Below are positions 9,643 to 20,050 of a stretch of 64,000 nucleotides of DNA, piece by piece. The DNA is from Cellvibrionaceae bacterium 1162T.S.0a.05. Lineage in GTDB: Bacteria > Pseudomonadota > Gammaproteobacteria > Pseudomonadales > Cellvibrionaceae. The stretch spans positions 2,322,392-2,386,391 of the forward strand of contig LANB01000001.1 in NCBI GenBank assembly GCA_000964245.1, written 5' to 3'. The notes beneath the pieces were generated by a model, which was given only the letters and a program-made list of their open reading frames with translations, was not told where the DNA came from and did no database searches. Every line of letters starts with the position of its first letter. Position 1 is the first letter of the stretch. The position numbers and the translations under genes were made by a program.

Positions 9643-12363
9643 ATGTTAGGCAAAGTACTCAGGGCCATTTTCGGTTCAAAAAATGATCGCGAACTCAAAC
9701 GCATGGGCAAACTCGTTAAGAAAATTAACGGTTTGGCCGAGGAATACGGTGCGCTCAGTGATGAGGCCCTGAAAAACAAGACAGGTGAATTTCGCGAACG
9801 ACTTGAAAAGGGTGAAACGCTGGAGCAGCTTTTACCCGACGCCTTCGCTGCAGCGCGTGAAGCCAGTACGCGGGCGATGGGGATGCGTCACTTTGATGTG
9901 CAGTTAATCGGGGGTATCACCTTGCACGAAGGCCGCATCGCAGAAATGCGTACCGGTGAAGGTAAAACCCTGGTGGCTACCCTCGCAGCCTACCTGAATG
10001 CGATTTCGGGCAAAGGTGTGCACGTGGTGACGGTAAACGACTATCTCGCCAAGCGGGACGCCAACTGGATGCGCCCGCTTTACGAAGCCTTGGGAATGTC
10101 CGTGGGCTCGGTCTATTCCCAGCAGGATGGACAGGAAAAATATCAGGCCTATCGTTGCGACATAACCTACGGTACCAATAACGAATTTGGTTTCGATTAC
10201 TTGCGCGACAACATGGCTCGCAGCAAGGAACACCGTATGCAGCGCCCCCTGAATTTTGCGATTGTGGATGAGGTTGACTCCATCCTGATCGACGAAGCGC
10301 GCACACCTTTAATTATCTCGGGCCCGGCAGAAGACAGCTCTGAACTCTACCGTGCCATGAACAAGCTAATTCCCAGTCTGGAAGAGCACATTGAAAATGA
10401 TGAAGGTGAAGTTGAAAAAGCCGGGCACTATAAAATTGATTTGAAAAACCGCCATATTGAACTGACGGAAGACGGTCACGAATTGGTTGAAGGCATGCTG
10501 ATCAAATCCGGCTTGTTAAAACCCAATGACAGTTTATACGCCGCAGGCAACTTAACGCTCTTGCATCATGTGCACTCGGCACTGCGTGCACACAAATTAT
10601 TTCACCGCGATGTGGAATACATCGTACAAAACAATCAGGTTGTCCTCATTGATGAGCATACCGGCCGCACCATGGCGGGCCGACGTTTATCAGAAGGTTT
10701 ACACCAGGCGCTTGAGGCGAAAGAAGGTGTCGCGATTCAAGCGGAAAGCCAGACAATGGCGTCAACAACGTTCCAGAACTACTTCCGCTTGTTCCCCAAG
10801 CTCGCGGGTATGACCGGTACGGCGGATACTGAAGCATTTGAATTTCGTCAAATCTACGGTCTGGATGTGGTGGTCATTCCCACGAACCGGGATATTAAAC
10901 GCGTTGATTTGAATGATCTTATTTATCTTTCAATAGAGGATAAATTTGATGCGATTGTTCACGATGTGAATGAATTTATTGCCAAGGGAGCACCAATATT
11001 GGTGGGAACGGCCTCGGTAGAAACGTCTGAAGAAATGTCCAAGCGTTTAAAAAAATCAGGTATCAAGCATGAAGTATTGAACGCAAAATATCACGAGCGT
11101 GAAGCAGAAATTATTGCTCAAGCCGGGCGGCCGGGCGCTGTCACCATTGCCACCAATATGGCAGGACGTGGTACCGATATTGTTCTCGGCGGTAACTGGC
11201 AGGTTGAAGTTGATGCTCTGGAAAATCCGACGGATGAACAAATTAAAAAAATTAAAGAAGAGTGGCAAAAACGCCACGATCAGGTTATTGAAGCAGGAGG
11301 GCTTCATATCGTAGGTACGGAACGCCATGAAAGCCGAAGAATCGATAATCAGCTGCGGGGGCGTGCTGGTCGACAGGGCGACCCGGGTTTATCGCGTTTT
11401 TACCTGTCGCTTGAAGACAATCTGATGAAAATTTTCGCCTCCGAGCGAATGCGAAACTTTATGCGCTCGATTGGCATGGAAAAAGGTGAAGCCATTGAGC
11501 ACCGGATGGTGACCAACGCGATCGAAAAGGCTCAGCGCAAGGTAGAAGGCCGAAACTTTGATTACCGTAAACAAATTCTTGAGTACGATGACGTTGCCAA
11601 CGATCAGCGCCGCGTAATTTATGCCCAGCGAAACGACTTGCTGGATATGGATAATATTAATGACGCAATTGCAGGGATTCGGGAAGAAGTCGTCAATGGT
11701 TTTGTCGATAATTATATTCCGCCCCAGAGCCTGGAAGAGCAGTGGGATATCGCTGGGCTACAAGCCTATATCGAATCAGAATTTGGTTTGAGTGTGCCAG
11801 TACAAAGTTGGTTGGATGAAGACGATAACTTACATGAAGATGAGTTACGTGAAAAAATTCTCAAGGAATTTGATGCGTACTACGAGAAGAAAAGCCAGGA
11901 AATTGGCAGCATAATGAATACCCTTGAAAAGCAGATCTTTCTCGAAGTACTCGATACCCTTTGGAAAGAACATTTGCAGAATATGGATAGCTTACGACAA
12001 GGCATTGGCTTGCGGGCTTACGCGCAGAAAAACCCCAAACAGGAATACAAGCGCGAAAGTTTTGCGCTTTTTGAAAGCCTTTTGGAAACGCTCAAGCACG
12101 ATGTCACGCGAGTACTATTCCGCCTCCAGCCTGTAACCAAAGAACAGATGGAGGAAATGGACCGACGACGTGAGGAAGAGGCCAAAAAGCAAAAGCTACA
12201 GGCGCATCATGCCAAGGTGAATGCACTTGCGTCTGAAGAAGAAATGAAAGAGGTCACGCCAGATAGACCTTATGTTCGCGACGGTAAGAAAGTGGGCCGC
12301 AACGACCCATGCCCTTGCGGTAGTGGAAAGAAGTATAAGTCTTGTCATGGGAAAATCGGCTAG
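9643..12363 (+). CDS. secA: SecA, preprotein translocase ATPase
   Basis: SecA drives protein export through SecYEG using ATP. The 906 residues show Walker [10 protein letters not shown] near residues 102-110, the Walker B / DEAD-like element [13 protein letters not shown] near 207-219, the second motor domain with [14 protein letters not shown] and [11 protein letters not shown], the helical wing and scaffold, and the C-terminal zinc motif [13 protein letters not shown] that binds SecB. Length is normal. No SecM-like leader peptide was found in the 116-bp gap upstream. Confidence 0.99.
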   Translation: MLGKVLRAIFGSKNDRELKRMGKLVKKINGLAEEYGALSDEALKNKTGEFRERLEKGETLEQLLPDAFAAAREASTRAMGMRHFDVQLIGGITLHEGRIAEMRTGEGKTLVATLAAYLNAISGKGVHVVTVNDYLAKRDANWMRPLYEALGMSVGSVYSQQDGQEKYQAYRCDITYGTNNEFGFDYLRDNMARSKEHRMQRPLNFAIVDEVDSILIDEARTPLIISGPAEDSSELYRAMNKLIPSLEEHIENDEGEVEKAGHYKIDLKNRHIELTEDGHELVEGMLIKSGLLKPNDSLYAAGNLTLLHHVHSALRAHKLFHRDVEYIVQNNQVVLIDEHTGRTMAGRRLSEGLHQALEAKEGVAIQAESQTMASTTFQNYFRLFPKLAGMTGTADTEAFEFRQIYGLDVVVIPTNRDIKRVDLNDLIYLSIEDKFDAIVHDVNEFIAKGAPILVGTASVETSEEMSKRLKKSGIKHEVLNAKYHEREAEIIAQAGRPGAVTIATNMAGRGTDIVLGGNWQVEVDALENPTDEQIKKIKEEWQKRHDQVIEAGGLHIVGTERHESRRIDNQLRGRAGRQGDPGLSRFYLSLEDNLMKIFASERMRNFMRSIGMEKGEAIEHRMVTNAIEKAQRKVEGRNFDYRKQILEYDDVANDQRRVIYAQRNDLLDMDNINDAIAGIREEVVNGFVDNYIPPQSLEEQWDIAGLQAYIESEFGLSVPVQSWLDEDDNLHEDELREKILKEFDAYYEKKSQEIGSIMNTLEKQIFLEVLDTLWKEHLQNMDSLRQGIGLRAYAQKNPKQEYKRESFALFESLLETLKHDVTRVLFRLQPVTKEQMEEMDRRREEEAKKQKLQAHHAKVNALASEEEMKEVTPDRPYVRDGKKVGRNDPCPCGSGKKYKSCHGKIG

Positions 12364-12409
12364 AGAAAGCAAACCCTCAATAAAATGATTGTGTAGAGAA
12401 GAATTATTA

Positions 12410-13630
12410 ATGCCAGTAGGAAATATTGATTGGCCAGATATGCCAGGGATTGCTGGCATTGAATTGGGCGTGGCACAAGCCGGAATAAAAAAAGCGGGTC
12501 GTGACGACGTGTTACTTCTTCGTCTTTGCGAAGGTGCAAGTGTAGCGGGTGTATTTACAAAAAATGCCTTTTGCGCAGAGCCTGTAAAAATGTGTAAAAA
12601 GCATATGGCGGCCGGCTCGCCTCGCTATTTACTTATCAATTCAGGTAACGCCAATGCCTGCACCGGGCAACCAGGTTGGAATGCTGCACAGGCGTGTTGT
12701 GACGCCCTCGCAGATTTGGAGCAGGTTGGTGCGCACAGCGTGTTGCCTTTTTCAACGGGTGTGATTGGTGAAGTGCTTCCCGCTGACAAAATTATTCATG
12801 TCTTACCGGTCTTGTTAGAAAATTTATCCGAAGATAACTGGGCACGAGCAGCACGCAGCATTATGACGACGGACACCCAACCCAAAGGCGTCAGTATCGA
12901 GTGTTTTGTGGCGGGTGCTAAAGTCAGGATCAATGGCATTGCAAAGGGCGCGGGTATGATTAAACCCGATATGGCAACCATGCTCGCTTATATGGCCACT
13001 GACGCAGCGATTACACCCGAATTGCTTCAAATATTGTGTAAGCGTGCTGCAGATAAAAGCTTTAATCGCATCACTATCGATGGCGATACCTCGACTAACG
13101 ATGCTTTTATGCTGATGGCCAGTGGTAAAAGTCAGGCGCCTTTAATCAATGATGTTCACTCTGAAGCCTATAGAAATTTTGAGACAGCCTTTATCGAAGC
13201 CAGTCAAAATTTAGCGCAGTTTATTGTGCGTGATGGCGAAGGAGCGAGCAAATATGTTGAGGTGGAAGTGCGTGGTGGCGCAACTGAAGCAGAATGTTTA
13301 AACGTTGCCTATGAAATTGCGCATTCTCCCTTGGTAAAAACGGCCTTTTTTGCCTCTGATGCGAACTGGGGGCGTTTGGTTATGGCAATTGGGAAGGCGG
13401 ATGTCAAAGAGCTGGATAGCAACAAAGTGAACGTTTGGTTGAATGATGTTGCACTTGTGGAAGAGGGCGGACGTGCTGCAAGCTATACCGAAGAAGCCGG
13501 GCAAGCGGAGATGCAAAAAGACGAAATTCGTGTGCTTGTTGATCTGGGCAGGGGCGAAGCGAAAGAGAGTATTTGGACATCCGATTTGTCTCACGAATAT
13601 GTGCGAATCAACGCTGAATATCGAACGTGA
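12410..13630 (+). CDS. argJ: ArgJ, bifunctional ornithine acetyltransferase / N-acetylglutamate synthase
   Basis: ArgJ moves acetyl from N-acetylornithine to glutamate in the cyclic arginine pathway. The ATG at 12410, preceded by AGAGAAGAA, gives 406 residues; a TTG at 12389 would add seven. The self-cleavage region KGAGMIKPDMATMLAYMATD is present, with the A-T bond that splits into alpha and beta chains and frees the catalytic Thr. The beta chain contains DGDTSTNDAFMLMASG. The gene follows secA at 46 bp, as in Pseudomonas. Confidence 0.97.
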   Translation: MPVGNIDWPDMPGIAGIELGVAQAGIKKAGRDDVLLLRLCEGASVAGVFTKNAFCAEPVKMCKKHMAAGSPRYLLINSGNANACTGQPGWNAAQACCDALADLEQVGAHSVLPFSTGVIGEVLPADKIIHVLPVLLENLSEDNWARAARSIMTTDTQPKGVSIECFVAGAKVRINGIAKGAGMIKPDMATMLAYMATDAAITPELLQILCKRAADKSFNRITIDGDTSTNDAFMLMASGKSQAPLINDVHSEAYRNFETAFIEASQNLAQFIVRDGEGASKYVEVEVRGGATEAECLNVAYEIAHSPLVKTAFFASDANWGRLVMAIGKADVKELDSNKVNVWLNDVALVEEGGRAASYTEEAGQAEMQKDEIRVLVDLGRGEAKESIWTSDLSHEYVRINAEYRT

Positions 13631-13651
13631 GTAAGCTTCTTTCCAGGTTTA

Positions 13652-14614
13652 GTGGCCCCAGTGAGTTCAGTTGTTAAAGTCGCCGTTGGCGTTATTGAGA
13701 ATAACCTTGGTGAGGTTCTTGTCGCGCGTCGACAGCAAGGTCAACACCTTGCTGGACTGTGGGAATTCCCGGGTGGAAAAATTGAAGACCGTGAAGATGT
13801 CGTCACAGCACTTATGCGTGAACTTCAGGAAGAAATTGCATTTGATTCCGCAGAAAATTTTAAAATCGCGCCCTTGATTACAATCTGTTGGAATTATGGC
13901 CATAAAAAAGTTGAGCTGCAGGTTCATCATGTTGCTGAATATGCCGGTCGAGCAAGGGGTAATGAAGGCCAGGAAATTCAATGGGTGGCAAAGCAAAAAT
14001 TATCGACGCTTGCGTTCCCGCCGGCGAACAAACCGATTCTGGCAGCATTGAATCTTCCACGTACAGTCTTGATTACTGGCGAGGAAGAGAGTGAATCCGT
14101 TTTTTTCACTAAATTGGATTCCGCTCTGGTTGGCGGTATCAAACTGGTTCAATTCAGAGCCAAAACCCTCAATAAAACAGCGTTCCAGTCTCGAGTAGAT
14201 TCTGTTTTGACATGTTTTTCGGAACAACTCAAGAATGCGCAAATAATCTTTAATTGCCCTTTGGATTATTTCAAGCCAGACTGGCCGAAAAGTATTCATC
14301 TGACGAGTCAATTGTTAACTCAGCAAAATATTGCTGCTGAAATCAGCAAGTTTGAGTTTATAAGTGCGTCAGTTCACAACGAGATAGAAGTGGCAAAGGC
14401 CAATGAGCTTAAGCTTGATTGTGTGTTTTGTTCGCCAGTTAAACCGACTTTGTCTCACCCGGAAGCAGAGTCGCTGGGGTGGTCTGGCTTTTCAGCCTTG
14501 TGCCATCAAGCACAAATGCCGGTCTATGCCCTGGGAGGAATGCGAAAAAGCGATTTGGATGACGCGCTAAATAACGGTGCGCAAGGTATCGCTGCAATTA
14601 GCGCGTTCTGGTAG
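13652..14614 (+). CDS. Nudix hydrolase fused to a ThiE-like domain (MutT-type)
   Basis: A 320-residue two-domain protein starting at GTG 13652 (a second GTG at 13661 is possible). Residues about 8-130 are a MutT-like Nudix domain with the box GKIEDREDVVTALMRELQEE; the usual Gly after EEx is Ala here (EEIAF). Residues about 138-320 form a thiamine-phosphate-synthase-like TIM barrel ending in VYALGGMRKSDLDDALNNGAQGIAAI. This fusion next to argJ and secA is well known in gammaproteobacteria. MutT removes 8-oxo-dGTP; the role of the ThiE-like half is not established and it may not make thiamine phosphate. Confidence 0.92.
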   Translation: MAPVSSVVKVAVGVIENNLGEVLVARRQQGQHLAGLWEFPGGKIEDREDVVTALMRELQEEIAFDSAENFKIAPLITICWNYGHKKVELQVHHVAEYAGRARGNEGQEIQWVAKQKLSTLAFPPANKPILAALNLPRTVLITGEEESESVFFTKLDSALVGGIKLVQFRAKTLNKTAFQSRVDSVLTCFSEQLKNAQIIFNCPLDYFKPDWPKSIHLTSQLLTQQNIAAEISKFEFISASVHNEIEVAKANELKLDCVFCSPVKPTLSHPEAESLGWSGFSALCHQAQMPVYALGGMRKSDLDDALNNGAQGIAAISAFW

Positions 14615-14619
14615 CCTGG

Positions 14620-14811
14620 CTACTCATAATTATCGTCTTCATTGTTTGGTAGCATTTCTTCTCCTTCTATTTTGTGGTTTTCCAAAACCCAATCACCAAA
14701 ATCTATACTCTTGCAACGTTGACTACAAAAAGGGCGATGCGGAAAGTCCTTGGTCATTAATACTTCTTTTTGACAGGTTGGACAGGCTACAGAAAGAGTT
14801 TTTACAGTCAT
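14620..14811 (-). CDS. yacG: YacG, zinc-binding DNA gyrase inhibitor family protein
   Basis: A 63-residue zinc protein. The four cysteines are in CPTCQK near the N-terminus and FCSQRCK in the middle, followed by the family segment IDFGDWVLENH and an acidic tail. E. coli YacG binds GyrB and inhibits gyrase. It is the last gene of the minus-strand run pilB-pilC-pilD-coaE-yacG, the same order as in Pseudomonas, and converges on the Nudix-ThiE gene with a 5-bp gap. Confidence 0.95.
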   Translation of the reverse strand: MTVKTLSVACPTCQKEVLMTKDFPHRPFCSQRCKSIDFGDWVLENHKIEGEEMLPNNEDDNYE

Positions 14812-14839
14812 GGTCTAATAGTTAACGCTTCGTTACCGT

Positions 14840-15451
14840 TTAATGGTGAACAGATTTTATTTTTGCGAGTTGTAGATAATGATTGTGCAGGGTTTTTACC
14901 TGCGCCTCAAGGTCGTTGAGGCTTCCTGTATTATCAATAATATCATCAGCGGCATCCAGTTTTCTTTGGCGAGGCCATTGGCTGGCAATAATTTTTTTGA
15001 TTTTTTCGTTGGTGCTATTGTCACGTAGCGTACTACGCTGTAGCTGCTGCTCTTCGTCAATATCTACAATAAGAATGCGATCAACAAAATGTTGTAACCC
15101 GTTTTCCAATAGGAGCGGGGCCATATAAATTGCGTATTCGGACGTGGCTTGCTTTAGTGCGGAGTCGGCGGCTTGGTGAATAAGAGGGTGTAATAGTTTT
15201 TCCAGCCAGGTTTTGCTCGACTCATCGTTGAATATCATTGTGCGAAGTTGAGCCCGGTTTAAACTGCCGTCATCATTGATTACGGCATCACCAAAGTTTT
15301 CCGTAATTTTTTCTAATGCGAGAGAACCCGGCGCAACCGCATCGCGAGCAAGTTGGTCGGCATCAACGACGTGAATGCCGAGTTTGCCAAATAAATTGGC
15401 AACGGTTGATTTGCCCGATCCAATGCCGCCACTTAAACCGACAACATACAT
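14840..15451 (-). CDS. coaE: CoaE, dephospho-CoA kinase
   Basis: CoaE phosphorylates dephospho-CoA in the last step of CoA synthesis. The P-loop GLSGGIGSGKSTVANLF is at the N-terminus, followed by DADQLARDAVAPGSLAL, where Asp and Arg bind substrate. The ATG at 15451 gives 203 residues and starts 1 bp after the pilD stop; a GTG at 15469 would add six residues and overlap pilD. Neither has a good ribosome binding site, so translation is probably coupled to pilD. Confidence 0.96.
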   Translation of the reverse strand: MYVVGLSGGIGSGKSTVANLFGKLGIHVVDADQLARDAVAPGSLALEKITENFGDAVINDDGSLNRAQLRTMIFNDESSKTWLEKLLHPLIHQAADSALKQATSEYAIYMAPLLLENGLQHFVDRILIVDIDEEQQLQRSTLRDNSTNEKIKKIIASQWPRQRKLDAADDIIDNTGSLNDLEAQVKTLHNHYLQLAKIKSVHH

Positions 15452-15452
15452 T

Positions 15453-16331
15453 TTAGATTTGATTGACACCGCTCAACTGCCAATACCAGGCGAGAATGGC
15501 TTCGCCCCAGTAAAAGCAGATCCAGCCCGCGATGGCGAGGTAAGGGCCGAAGGGAATAGGCTTTGCTTTGTCTCTCCCATAAATGAGGATCATTGCAATA
15601 CCCAGGACAGCACCTACAAAAGCTGACATGACGATGATAGGCAGTAGCATTTTTGCGCCCATCCACGCACCCAGTGCAGCAAGTAATTTGAAGTCGCCGT
15701 GGCCCATGCCTTCTTTTTTGGTGAGTAACTTAAATAACCAATACACCGACCAAAGTGACAAGTAACCAAAAACGGCGCCGTACACAGCACTTTTGAGATC
15801 CGTGAATAAGCCAAAGCTATTGGCTAATAAACCTAACCAAAGTAGCGGAAAGGTTATCGAGTCCGGCAAAAGTTGGTGGTCGGCATCGATAAAGGTCAGA
15901 GACAGTAAACACCAACTAAAAATAATGGCCAAGCCTGCCTCGTAACTGAATGAAAAATACCAGACTGCCCATGCCGTGAGTACGCCGCTGATTAATTCGA
16001 TAATGGGATAACGCAGCGGAATAGAGACTTTACAACTGCCACATTTCCCCTTGAGCAGTAAATAGCTCAAAACAGGAATATTTTGCCAGGCTTTAATTGG
16101 CGCTTTGCATTTTGGACAGTGGGAATTAGGAAAAGCCAAACCAAACTTTTCTTCTTCCTGCGTATCCGGGTTATTTTTATTTTCCTCAAGAAATTCTTCG
16201 CATTCGCGCCGCCAGCTTGAATACATGATTTTGGGCAGGCGGAGAATGACTACGTTGAGGAAGCTGCCTACTAAAAGGCCGAGGATCAGAGCGATAGCAA
16301 TGAACGAAGAGTCGAGAAAGTAACTTTCCAA
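15453..16331 (-). CDS. pilD: PilD, prepilin leader peptidase / N-methyltransferase
   Basis: This polytopic inner-membrane aspartic protease cleaves the leader of type IV prepilins and methylates the new N-terminal Phe. The 292 residues include the GSFLNVVILRLP entry motif, a CPKC...CGSC zinc tetrad (about residues 73-103), and both catalytic aspartates in FIDADHQLLPD and GHGDFKLLAALGAWMG. About eight membrane spans are visible. It likely processes PilA (19600) and the pseudopilin at 63707. It lies 15 bp after pilC and is co-transcribed with it. Confidence 0.97.
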   Translation of the reverse strand: MESYFLDSSFIAIALILGLLVGSFLNVVILRLPKIMYSSWRRECEEFLEENKNNPDTQEEEKFGLAFPNSHCPKCKAPIKAWQNIPVLSYLLLKGKCGSCKVSIPLRYPIIELISGVLTAWAVWYFSFSYEAGLAIIFSWCLLSLTFIDADHQLLPDSITFPLLWLGLLANSFGLFTDLKSAVYGAVFGYLSLWSVYWLFKLLTKKEGMGHGDFKLLAALGAWMGAKMLLPIIVMSAFVGAVLGIAMILIYGRDKAKPIPFGPYLAIAGWICFYWGEAILAWYWQLSGVNQI

Positions 16332-16346
16332 TTGACTGCTCGGTAC

Positions 16347-17564
16347 TTAGATGACTTTACCGATATTGAAGATTGGCAAGTACATTGCCACCATCAATCC
16401 GCCTACAAGAACACCCAAAACGGCCATAATCATGGGCTCAAGTAAGGAGGTTAAACTGTCAACCATGTTGTCAACGGCTTCTTCGTAGTAATTCGCGACT
16501 TTGTCCAGCATTTCATCCAGCGCACCGGATTCTTCACCAATCGCGGTCATTTGAATAAGCAGAGGAGGGAATTTTTTTGTGTTGTTGATCGATACGTTGA
16601 GTTGGGTACCGGTTGCAACTTCTTCGCGAATTTTTGTAATTGCTTTTTGATAGACAGAATTACCAGCTGCACCAGCCACGGACTGTAGCGCGTCAATTAA
16701 AGGTACACCCGCCGCGAAGGTTGTCGACAAAGTTCGGGCAAATCTTGCAAGGATTGATTGGTAAACAATTGGGCCGACAATTGGTAACTTTAATGATACT
16801 TTGTCTACCATTGATGCAAAAGCTTCACTTTTTTCTTTTGCTTTTCCGAAAAGCAGGAATCCCGCAATCATTCCTCCACCGATTATGTACCAATATGCCT
16901 GGGCCAACTCTGAAAGATTTAGTACGAAAAGTGTAAAGGCGGGTAGGTCAGCACCAAAAGAACTAAATGTTTCGGCAAATTGGGGAACAACTTTTACAAG
17001 TAGAATACCCGTAACCACAATAGCAACAACGACTACCGCGGCAGGGTAGGTCATTGCTTTTTTGATTTTTGCTTTTAGTTGTTCGGTTTTTTCCTTGTAG
17101 GTAGCAATTCTATCGAGCATGGTCTCTAGTGCACCTGACTGTTCTCCTGATTCGACCAGGTTGCAAAATAAGTCGTCAAAATATTTTGGATGTTTTCTTA
17201 GCGATGCAGCAAAACCAGAGCCTGATGAGACATCTTCACGAATAGCCTTGATAAGTTTGGATATGTTTGGGTTTTCTGAACCATCTGCAACGATATCGAA
17301 GCTTTGAACGAGAGGTACACCCGCCTTCATCATTGTTGCCATCTGGCGAGTAAAAACAGCAATATCCATCGGCTTGATCTTTTTGCCGCCGCCTCCGAAT
17401 AGAGGTTTTGGCTTTTTCCTGACCGATTGTGCCCGAATGCCTTGTTTAACGAGCTGGGCCTTGGCAATTGCAGAGCTACTACTCGAAACTTCACCCTCGA
17501 CTTTGTTTCCTTTTCTGTCGACGCCTTTATAAACAAATATTTCGTTAGTGCTTACTGATGCCAT
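16347..17564 (-). CDS. pilC: PilC, inner-membrane platform protein of the type IV pilus
   Basis: PilC (GspF family) couples the PilB and PilT motors to pilin assembly. The 405 residues hold an N-terminal cytoplasmic stretch and two T2SF domains with the paired motifs GEQSGALETMLDRIA and GEESGALDEMLDKVA, plus three membrane spans (about residues 175-200, 225-245, 380-400). Start ATG 17564 is 3 bp after the pilB stop. GspF of type II secretion is the main alternative; the pilB/pilD/pilA context decides for PilC. Confidence 0.96.
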   Translation of the reverse strand: MASVSTNEIFVYKGVDRKGNKVEGEVSSSSSAIAKAQLVKQGIRAQSVRKKPKPLFGGGGKKIKPMDIAVFTRQMATMMKAGVPLVQSFDIVADGSENPNISKLIKAIREDVSSGSGFAASLRKHPKYFDDLFCNLVESGEQSGALETMLDRIATYKEKTEQLKAKIKKAMTYPAAVVVVAIVVTGILLVKVVPQFAETFSSFGADLPAFTLFVLNLSELAQAYWYIIGGGMIAGFLLFGKAKEKSEAFASMVDKVSLKLPIVGPIVYQSILARFARTLSTTFAAGVPLIDALQSVAGAAGNSVYQKAITKIREEVATGTQLNVSINNTKKFPPLLIQMTAIGEESGALDEMLDKVANYYEEAVDNMVDSLTSLLEPMIMAVLGVLVGGLMVAMYLPIFNIGKVI

Positions 17565-17567
17565 GGA

Positions 17568-19280
17568 TTAATCCTTGGTTACTCGATTAGCCTCTTCCAG
17601 GCTGGTTACGCCACTTGCTGCCTTGCGCAACGCGGAAACCCTTAAATTATAGAAGCCCGCTTCTTTTGCGGCTTCAGCTATTTCGATAGAGCTGCCGCCA
17701 TTCATTATAATCCGTGATATTTTAGGGGTTATGCGAACAACTTCATATATCCCGACTCGCCCTTTATAGCCATTGTTACACTGGTCACAGCCATTTGGAT
17801 GGAACAGAGTAATTTCACTTTTGTCTACACCAATGTCGTCGAAAAACCCTTCCTCTTGTAGTACTTCGTCGGGAATGTCATCTGCCGGCTTTTTACATGT
17901 ACCACAGAGTCGTCTTGCGAGTCGCTGGGCAATGATTAGGCTAACGGTGGTTGCAACATTAAAGGTAGGTACCCCCATGTTTAAAAGTCGCGTTAAGGTT
18001 TCCGCTGCGCTATTGGTGTGGAGTGTTGACAATACCAAGTGGCCGGTTTGAGCAGCTTTAATGCCTATTTCAGCCGTCTCAAGGTCTCGAATCTCACCAA
18101 CCATCACGATGTCGGGGTCCTGACGCAGAAATGACCGTAGGGCTTCGGCGAATGTTAACCCAACTTTATTGTTAACATTAACCTGATTGATACCTTCCAG
18201 GTTGATTTCAACCGGGTCTTCGGCTGTTGAAATGTTTCGTTCAGTTGTATTTAGAATGTTTAAACCTGTGTAAAGAGACACTGTCTTCCCGGAGCCCGTT
18301 GGCCCGGTAACCAGAATCATTCCCTGTGGCTGAGCCAGGGCCTCTAAATACATTTTTTTCTGGAAATCCTCATACCCCAAAGCATCGATTCCCAGCTTGG
18401 CGCTGGAGGGGTCCAATATACGGAGTACAACTTTCTCGCCGAAAAGTGTTGGTAGCGTGTTAACACGAAAATCGATAGCACGCGTTTTGGAGATTTTCAT
18501 CTTGATCCGGCCGTCTTGTGGCATTCGGCGTTCCGAAATGTCCATCTGAGACATCACTTTCAATCGAGCGGCGAGCCGAATTCCGAGGTTTACTGGCGGC
18601 TTGGCAACCTCAGTGAGTATCCCGTCTGTACGATATCTAACTCGGTACACCTTTTCATAGGGTTCAAAATGTATATCTGATGCGCCGATTTTAATCGCAT
18701 CCAGCAAGACCTTGTTTACAAAACGTACAATCGGGGCTTCATCGGCTTCTGATGTTTCATTGTCTTTTTGGCCGTCCTCATCTACAGCCTGAATATCGAG
18801 CTCGTCCAGCGATTCTTCATCAAGCCCTCCAAGCGCATCGCCCAGGGACTCCTCTTCGGCATTGAGATACTTGTCAATAGCGATGATCAGCTTATCGGCT
18901 TCGGCGAGCAAGGCCTCTGTCGTTAAGCCTGTGTTGAACTTGATCTCATCCAGGGCATGCAGATTTGTGGGGTCGGCAACGGCGACAAATAGGCGGTTAC
19001 CGCGCTTGAACAAGGGAAGCGCATTGTGTTTCTGAACGAGTTTATGGTCTACAACGCCCTTGGGAAAGCAGTCACTGGCGAGTGCTTTGAGATCGATTAA
19101 GGGCGTACCAAATTCATCAGCAGCGGCGTTAGCGATTTGAAGGCCGGTCAGTTTTTTTTCGTTGACCAGCTGAAACGGGAGTGGGACTTTTTCTTTTTGC
19201 GCTGCAGCAAGCGCTTTGTTGGCGCTTTCTTCGTCAATTAAATTATCTCTAACCAGTCTTCTGGCTAAACCGCTCAACAT
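17568..19280 (-). CDS. pilB: PilB, type IV pilus assembly ATPase
   Basis: PilB is the cytoplasmic hexameric ATPase that powers pilus extension. The 570 residues begin with an MshEN-like domain (about 1-150), followed by Walker A GPTGSGKTVSLY near 325-336, Asp-box and Walker B element GEIRDLETAEIG near 390, the His box GHLVLSTLHTNSA, and a zinc tetracysteine (CGTCKK ... CDQCNN). All motor motifs are intact. It is the first gene of the minus-strand operon and is transcribed away from pilA. Confidence 0.97.
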   Translation of the reverse strand: MLSGLARRLVRDNLIDEESANKALAAAQKEKVPLPFQLVNEKKLTGLQIANAAADEFGTPLIDLKALASDCFPKGVVDHKLVQKHNALPLFKRGNRLFVAVADPTNLHALDEIKFNTGLTTEALLAEADKLIIAIDKYLNAEEESLGDALGGLDEESLDELDIQAVDEDGQKDNETSEADEAPIVRFVNKVLLDAIKIGASDIHFEPYEKVYRVRYRTDGILTEVAKPPVNLGIRLAARLKVMSQMDISERRMPQDGRIKMKISKTRAIDFRVNTLPTLFGEKVVLRILDPSSAKLGIDALGYEDFQKKMYLEALAQPQGMILVTGPTGSGKTVSLYTGLNILNTTERNISTAEDPVEINLEGINQVNVNNKVGLTFAEALRSFLRQDPDIVMVGEIRDLETAEIGIKAAQTGHLVLSTLHTNSAAETLTRLLNMGVPTFNVATTVSLIIAQRLARRLCGTCKKPADDIPDEVLQEEGFFDDIGVDKSEITLFHPNGCDQCNNGYKGRVGIYEVVRITPKISRIIMNGGSSIEIAEAAKEAGFYNLRVSALRKAASGVTSLEEANRVTKD

Positions 19281-19599
19281 TGCTGGGGTGCCTCAAAGTT
19301 AGCAAAATGCATAATGTATAACACAACTTTAACATTTATGATAAAAAGCGCCAGTAACTTATTGTATTTTTTAGTGTTTTGTGTGATTTATTGCGTTTTA
19401 TCGACTATAAATACACCTTGTCAAAACCTGGGTGAAACTGACAAATATCGTCACTTTTTAAATGTAAGAGTGGCGCAAAAGTCTTTAGCAAGTGCCTGGA
19501 GACCCTGTATTTAGAAGATGTGCACGGATTAACCAGAGTTGGCATTCTATTTGAATAAGGATTATACGAATTGAATTTGTCCTTTGAGGGTCATTAAAC
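19281..19599 (+). other. Divergent pilB / pilA promoter region
   Basis: The 319 bp separate the pilB start (minus) from the pilA start (plus). The region is AT-rich and contains a sigma-54-like element close to pilA. A 66-codon ORF at 19314 has a hydrophobic stretch but no ribosome binding site, so it was not called a gene. No other structure was recognised. Confidence 0.6.
19540..19554 (+). promoter_or_regulatory. Sigma-54 (RpoN)-like promoter of pilA
   Basis: TGGCAT at 19540-19545 and TTGA at 19551-19554 are separated by 5 bp, the exact -24/-12 geometry of the RpoN consensus TGGCAC-N5-TTGC, with one mismatch in each box. The expected transcription start is about 12 bp further on, leaving a leader of about 33 nt before the pilA ATG. 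PilS/PilR with RpoN controls pilA in Pseudomonas; no pilSR genes are in this window. Confidence 0.65.
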
Positions 19600-20031
19600 A
19601 TGAAAAAGCAACACGGTTTTACATTGATTGAATTAATGATTGTTGTCGCAATCATCGGTATTTTGGCAGCAGTAGCACTTCCTGCTTATCAGGACTACAC
19701 TGTTCGCGCAAAGATGGCTGAAGTGATTGGCTTGGCGGCTGCTGCTAAAACTTCGGTATCGGAATACTATGTAACAATGGGTCGTATGGCGACCACAGAT
19801 GCTTCTGCGGGTGTAAATACTAACGCTGGGCAAAGCACTTATGTTTCAAACATTGCATATTCCGCTACAACAAGCCGAGCAACTATTACTTATACAATTA
19901 CTAACCTTGATCCAGCAGCAGGTGACTTGGCGTACATTGGTGTAGGTTCATCAAATGGTGTTCGGTGGGAATGTAATGACGATACGGTTACAACCATTGA
20001 AGATAAGTATTTGCCAGCAAACTGTCGATAA
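19600..20031 (+). CDS. pilA: PilA, major type IV pilin
   Basis: A 143-residue type IVa pilin. The leader MKKQHG is followed by [20 protein letters not shown], with the cleavage-site Gly, Phe+1 and Glu+5 expected for PilD processing. The C-terminal disulfide loop is formed by the two cysteines in WECN and PANC. The middle is rich in Ser, Thr and Ala. Upstream are a sigma-54-like promoter and a GAGGG ribosome binding site; downstream is a strong hairpin. High expression is expected. The C-terminus ends CR, without the terminal Ser that P. aeruginosa TfpO uses for glycosylation. Confidence 0.97.
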   Translation: MKKQHGFTLIELMIVVAIIGILAAVALPAYQDYTVRAKMAEVIGLAAAAKTSVSEYYVTMGRMATTDASAGVNTNAGQSTYVSNIAYSATTSRATITYTITNLDPAAGDLAYIGVGSSNGVRWECNDDTVTTIEDKYLPANCR

Positions 20032-20050
20032 GGTTAGCTAGTCTTATAGA

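Noticed and set aside
19314..19514. 66-codon ORF with a hydrophobic stretch upstream of pilA
   Set aside because: No ribosome binding site, and it lies in the promoter region of two divergent genes; low-quality coding character.
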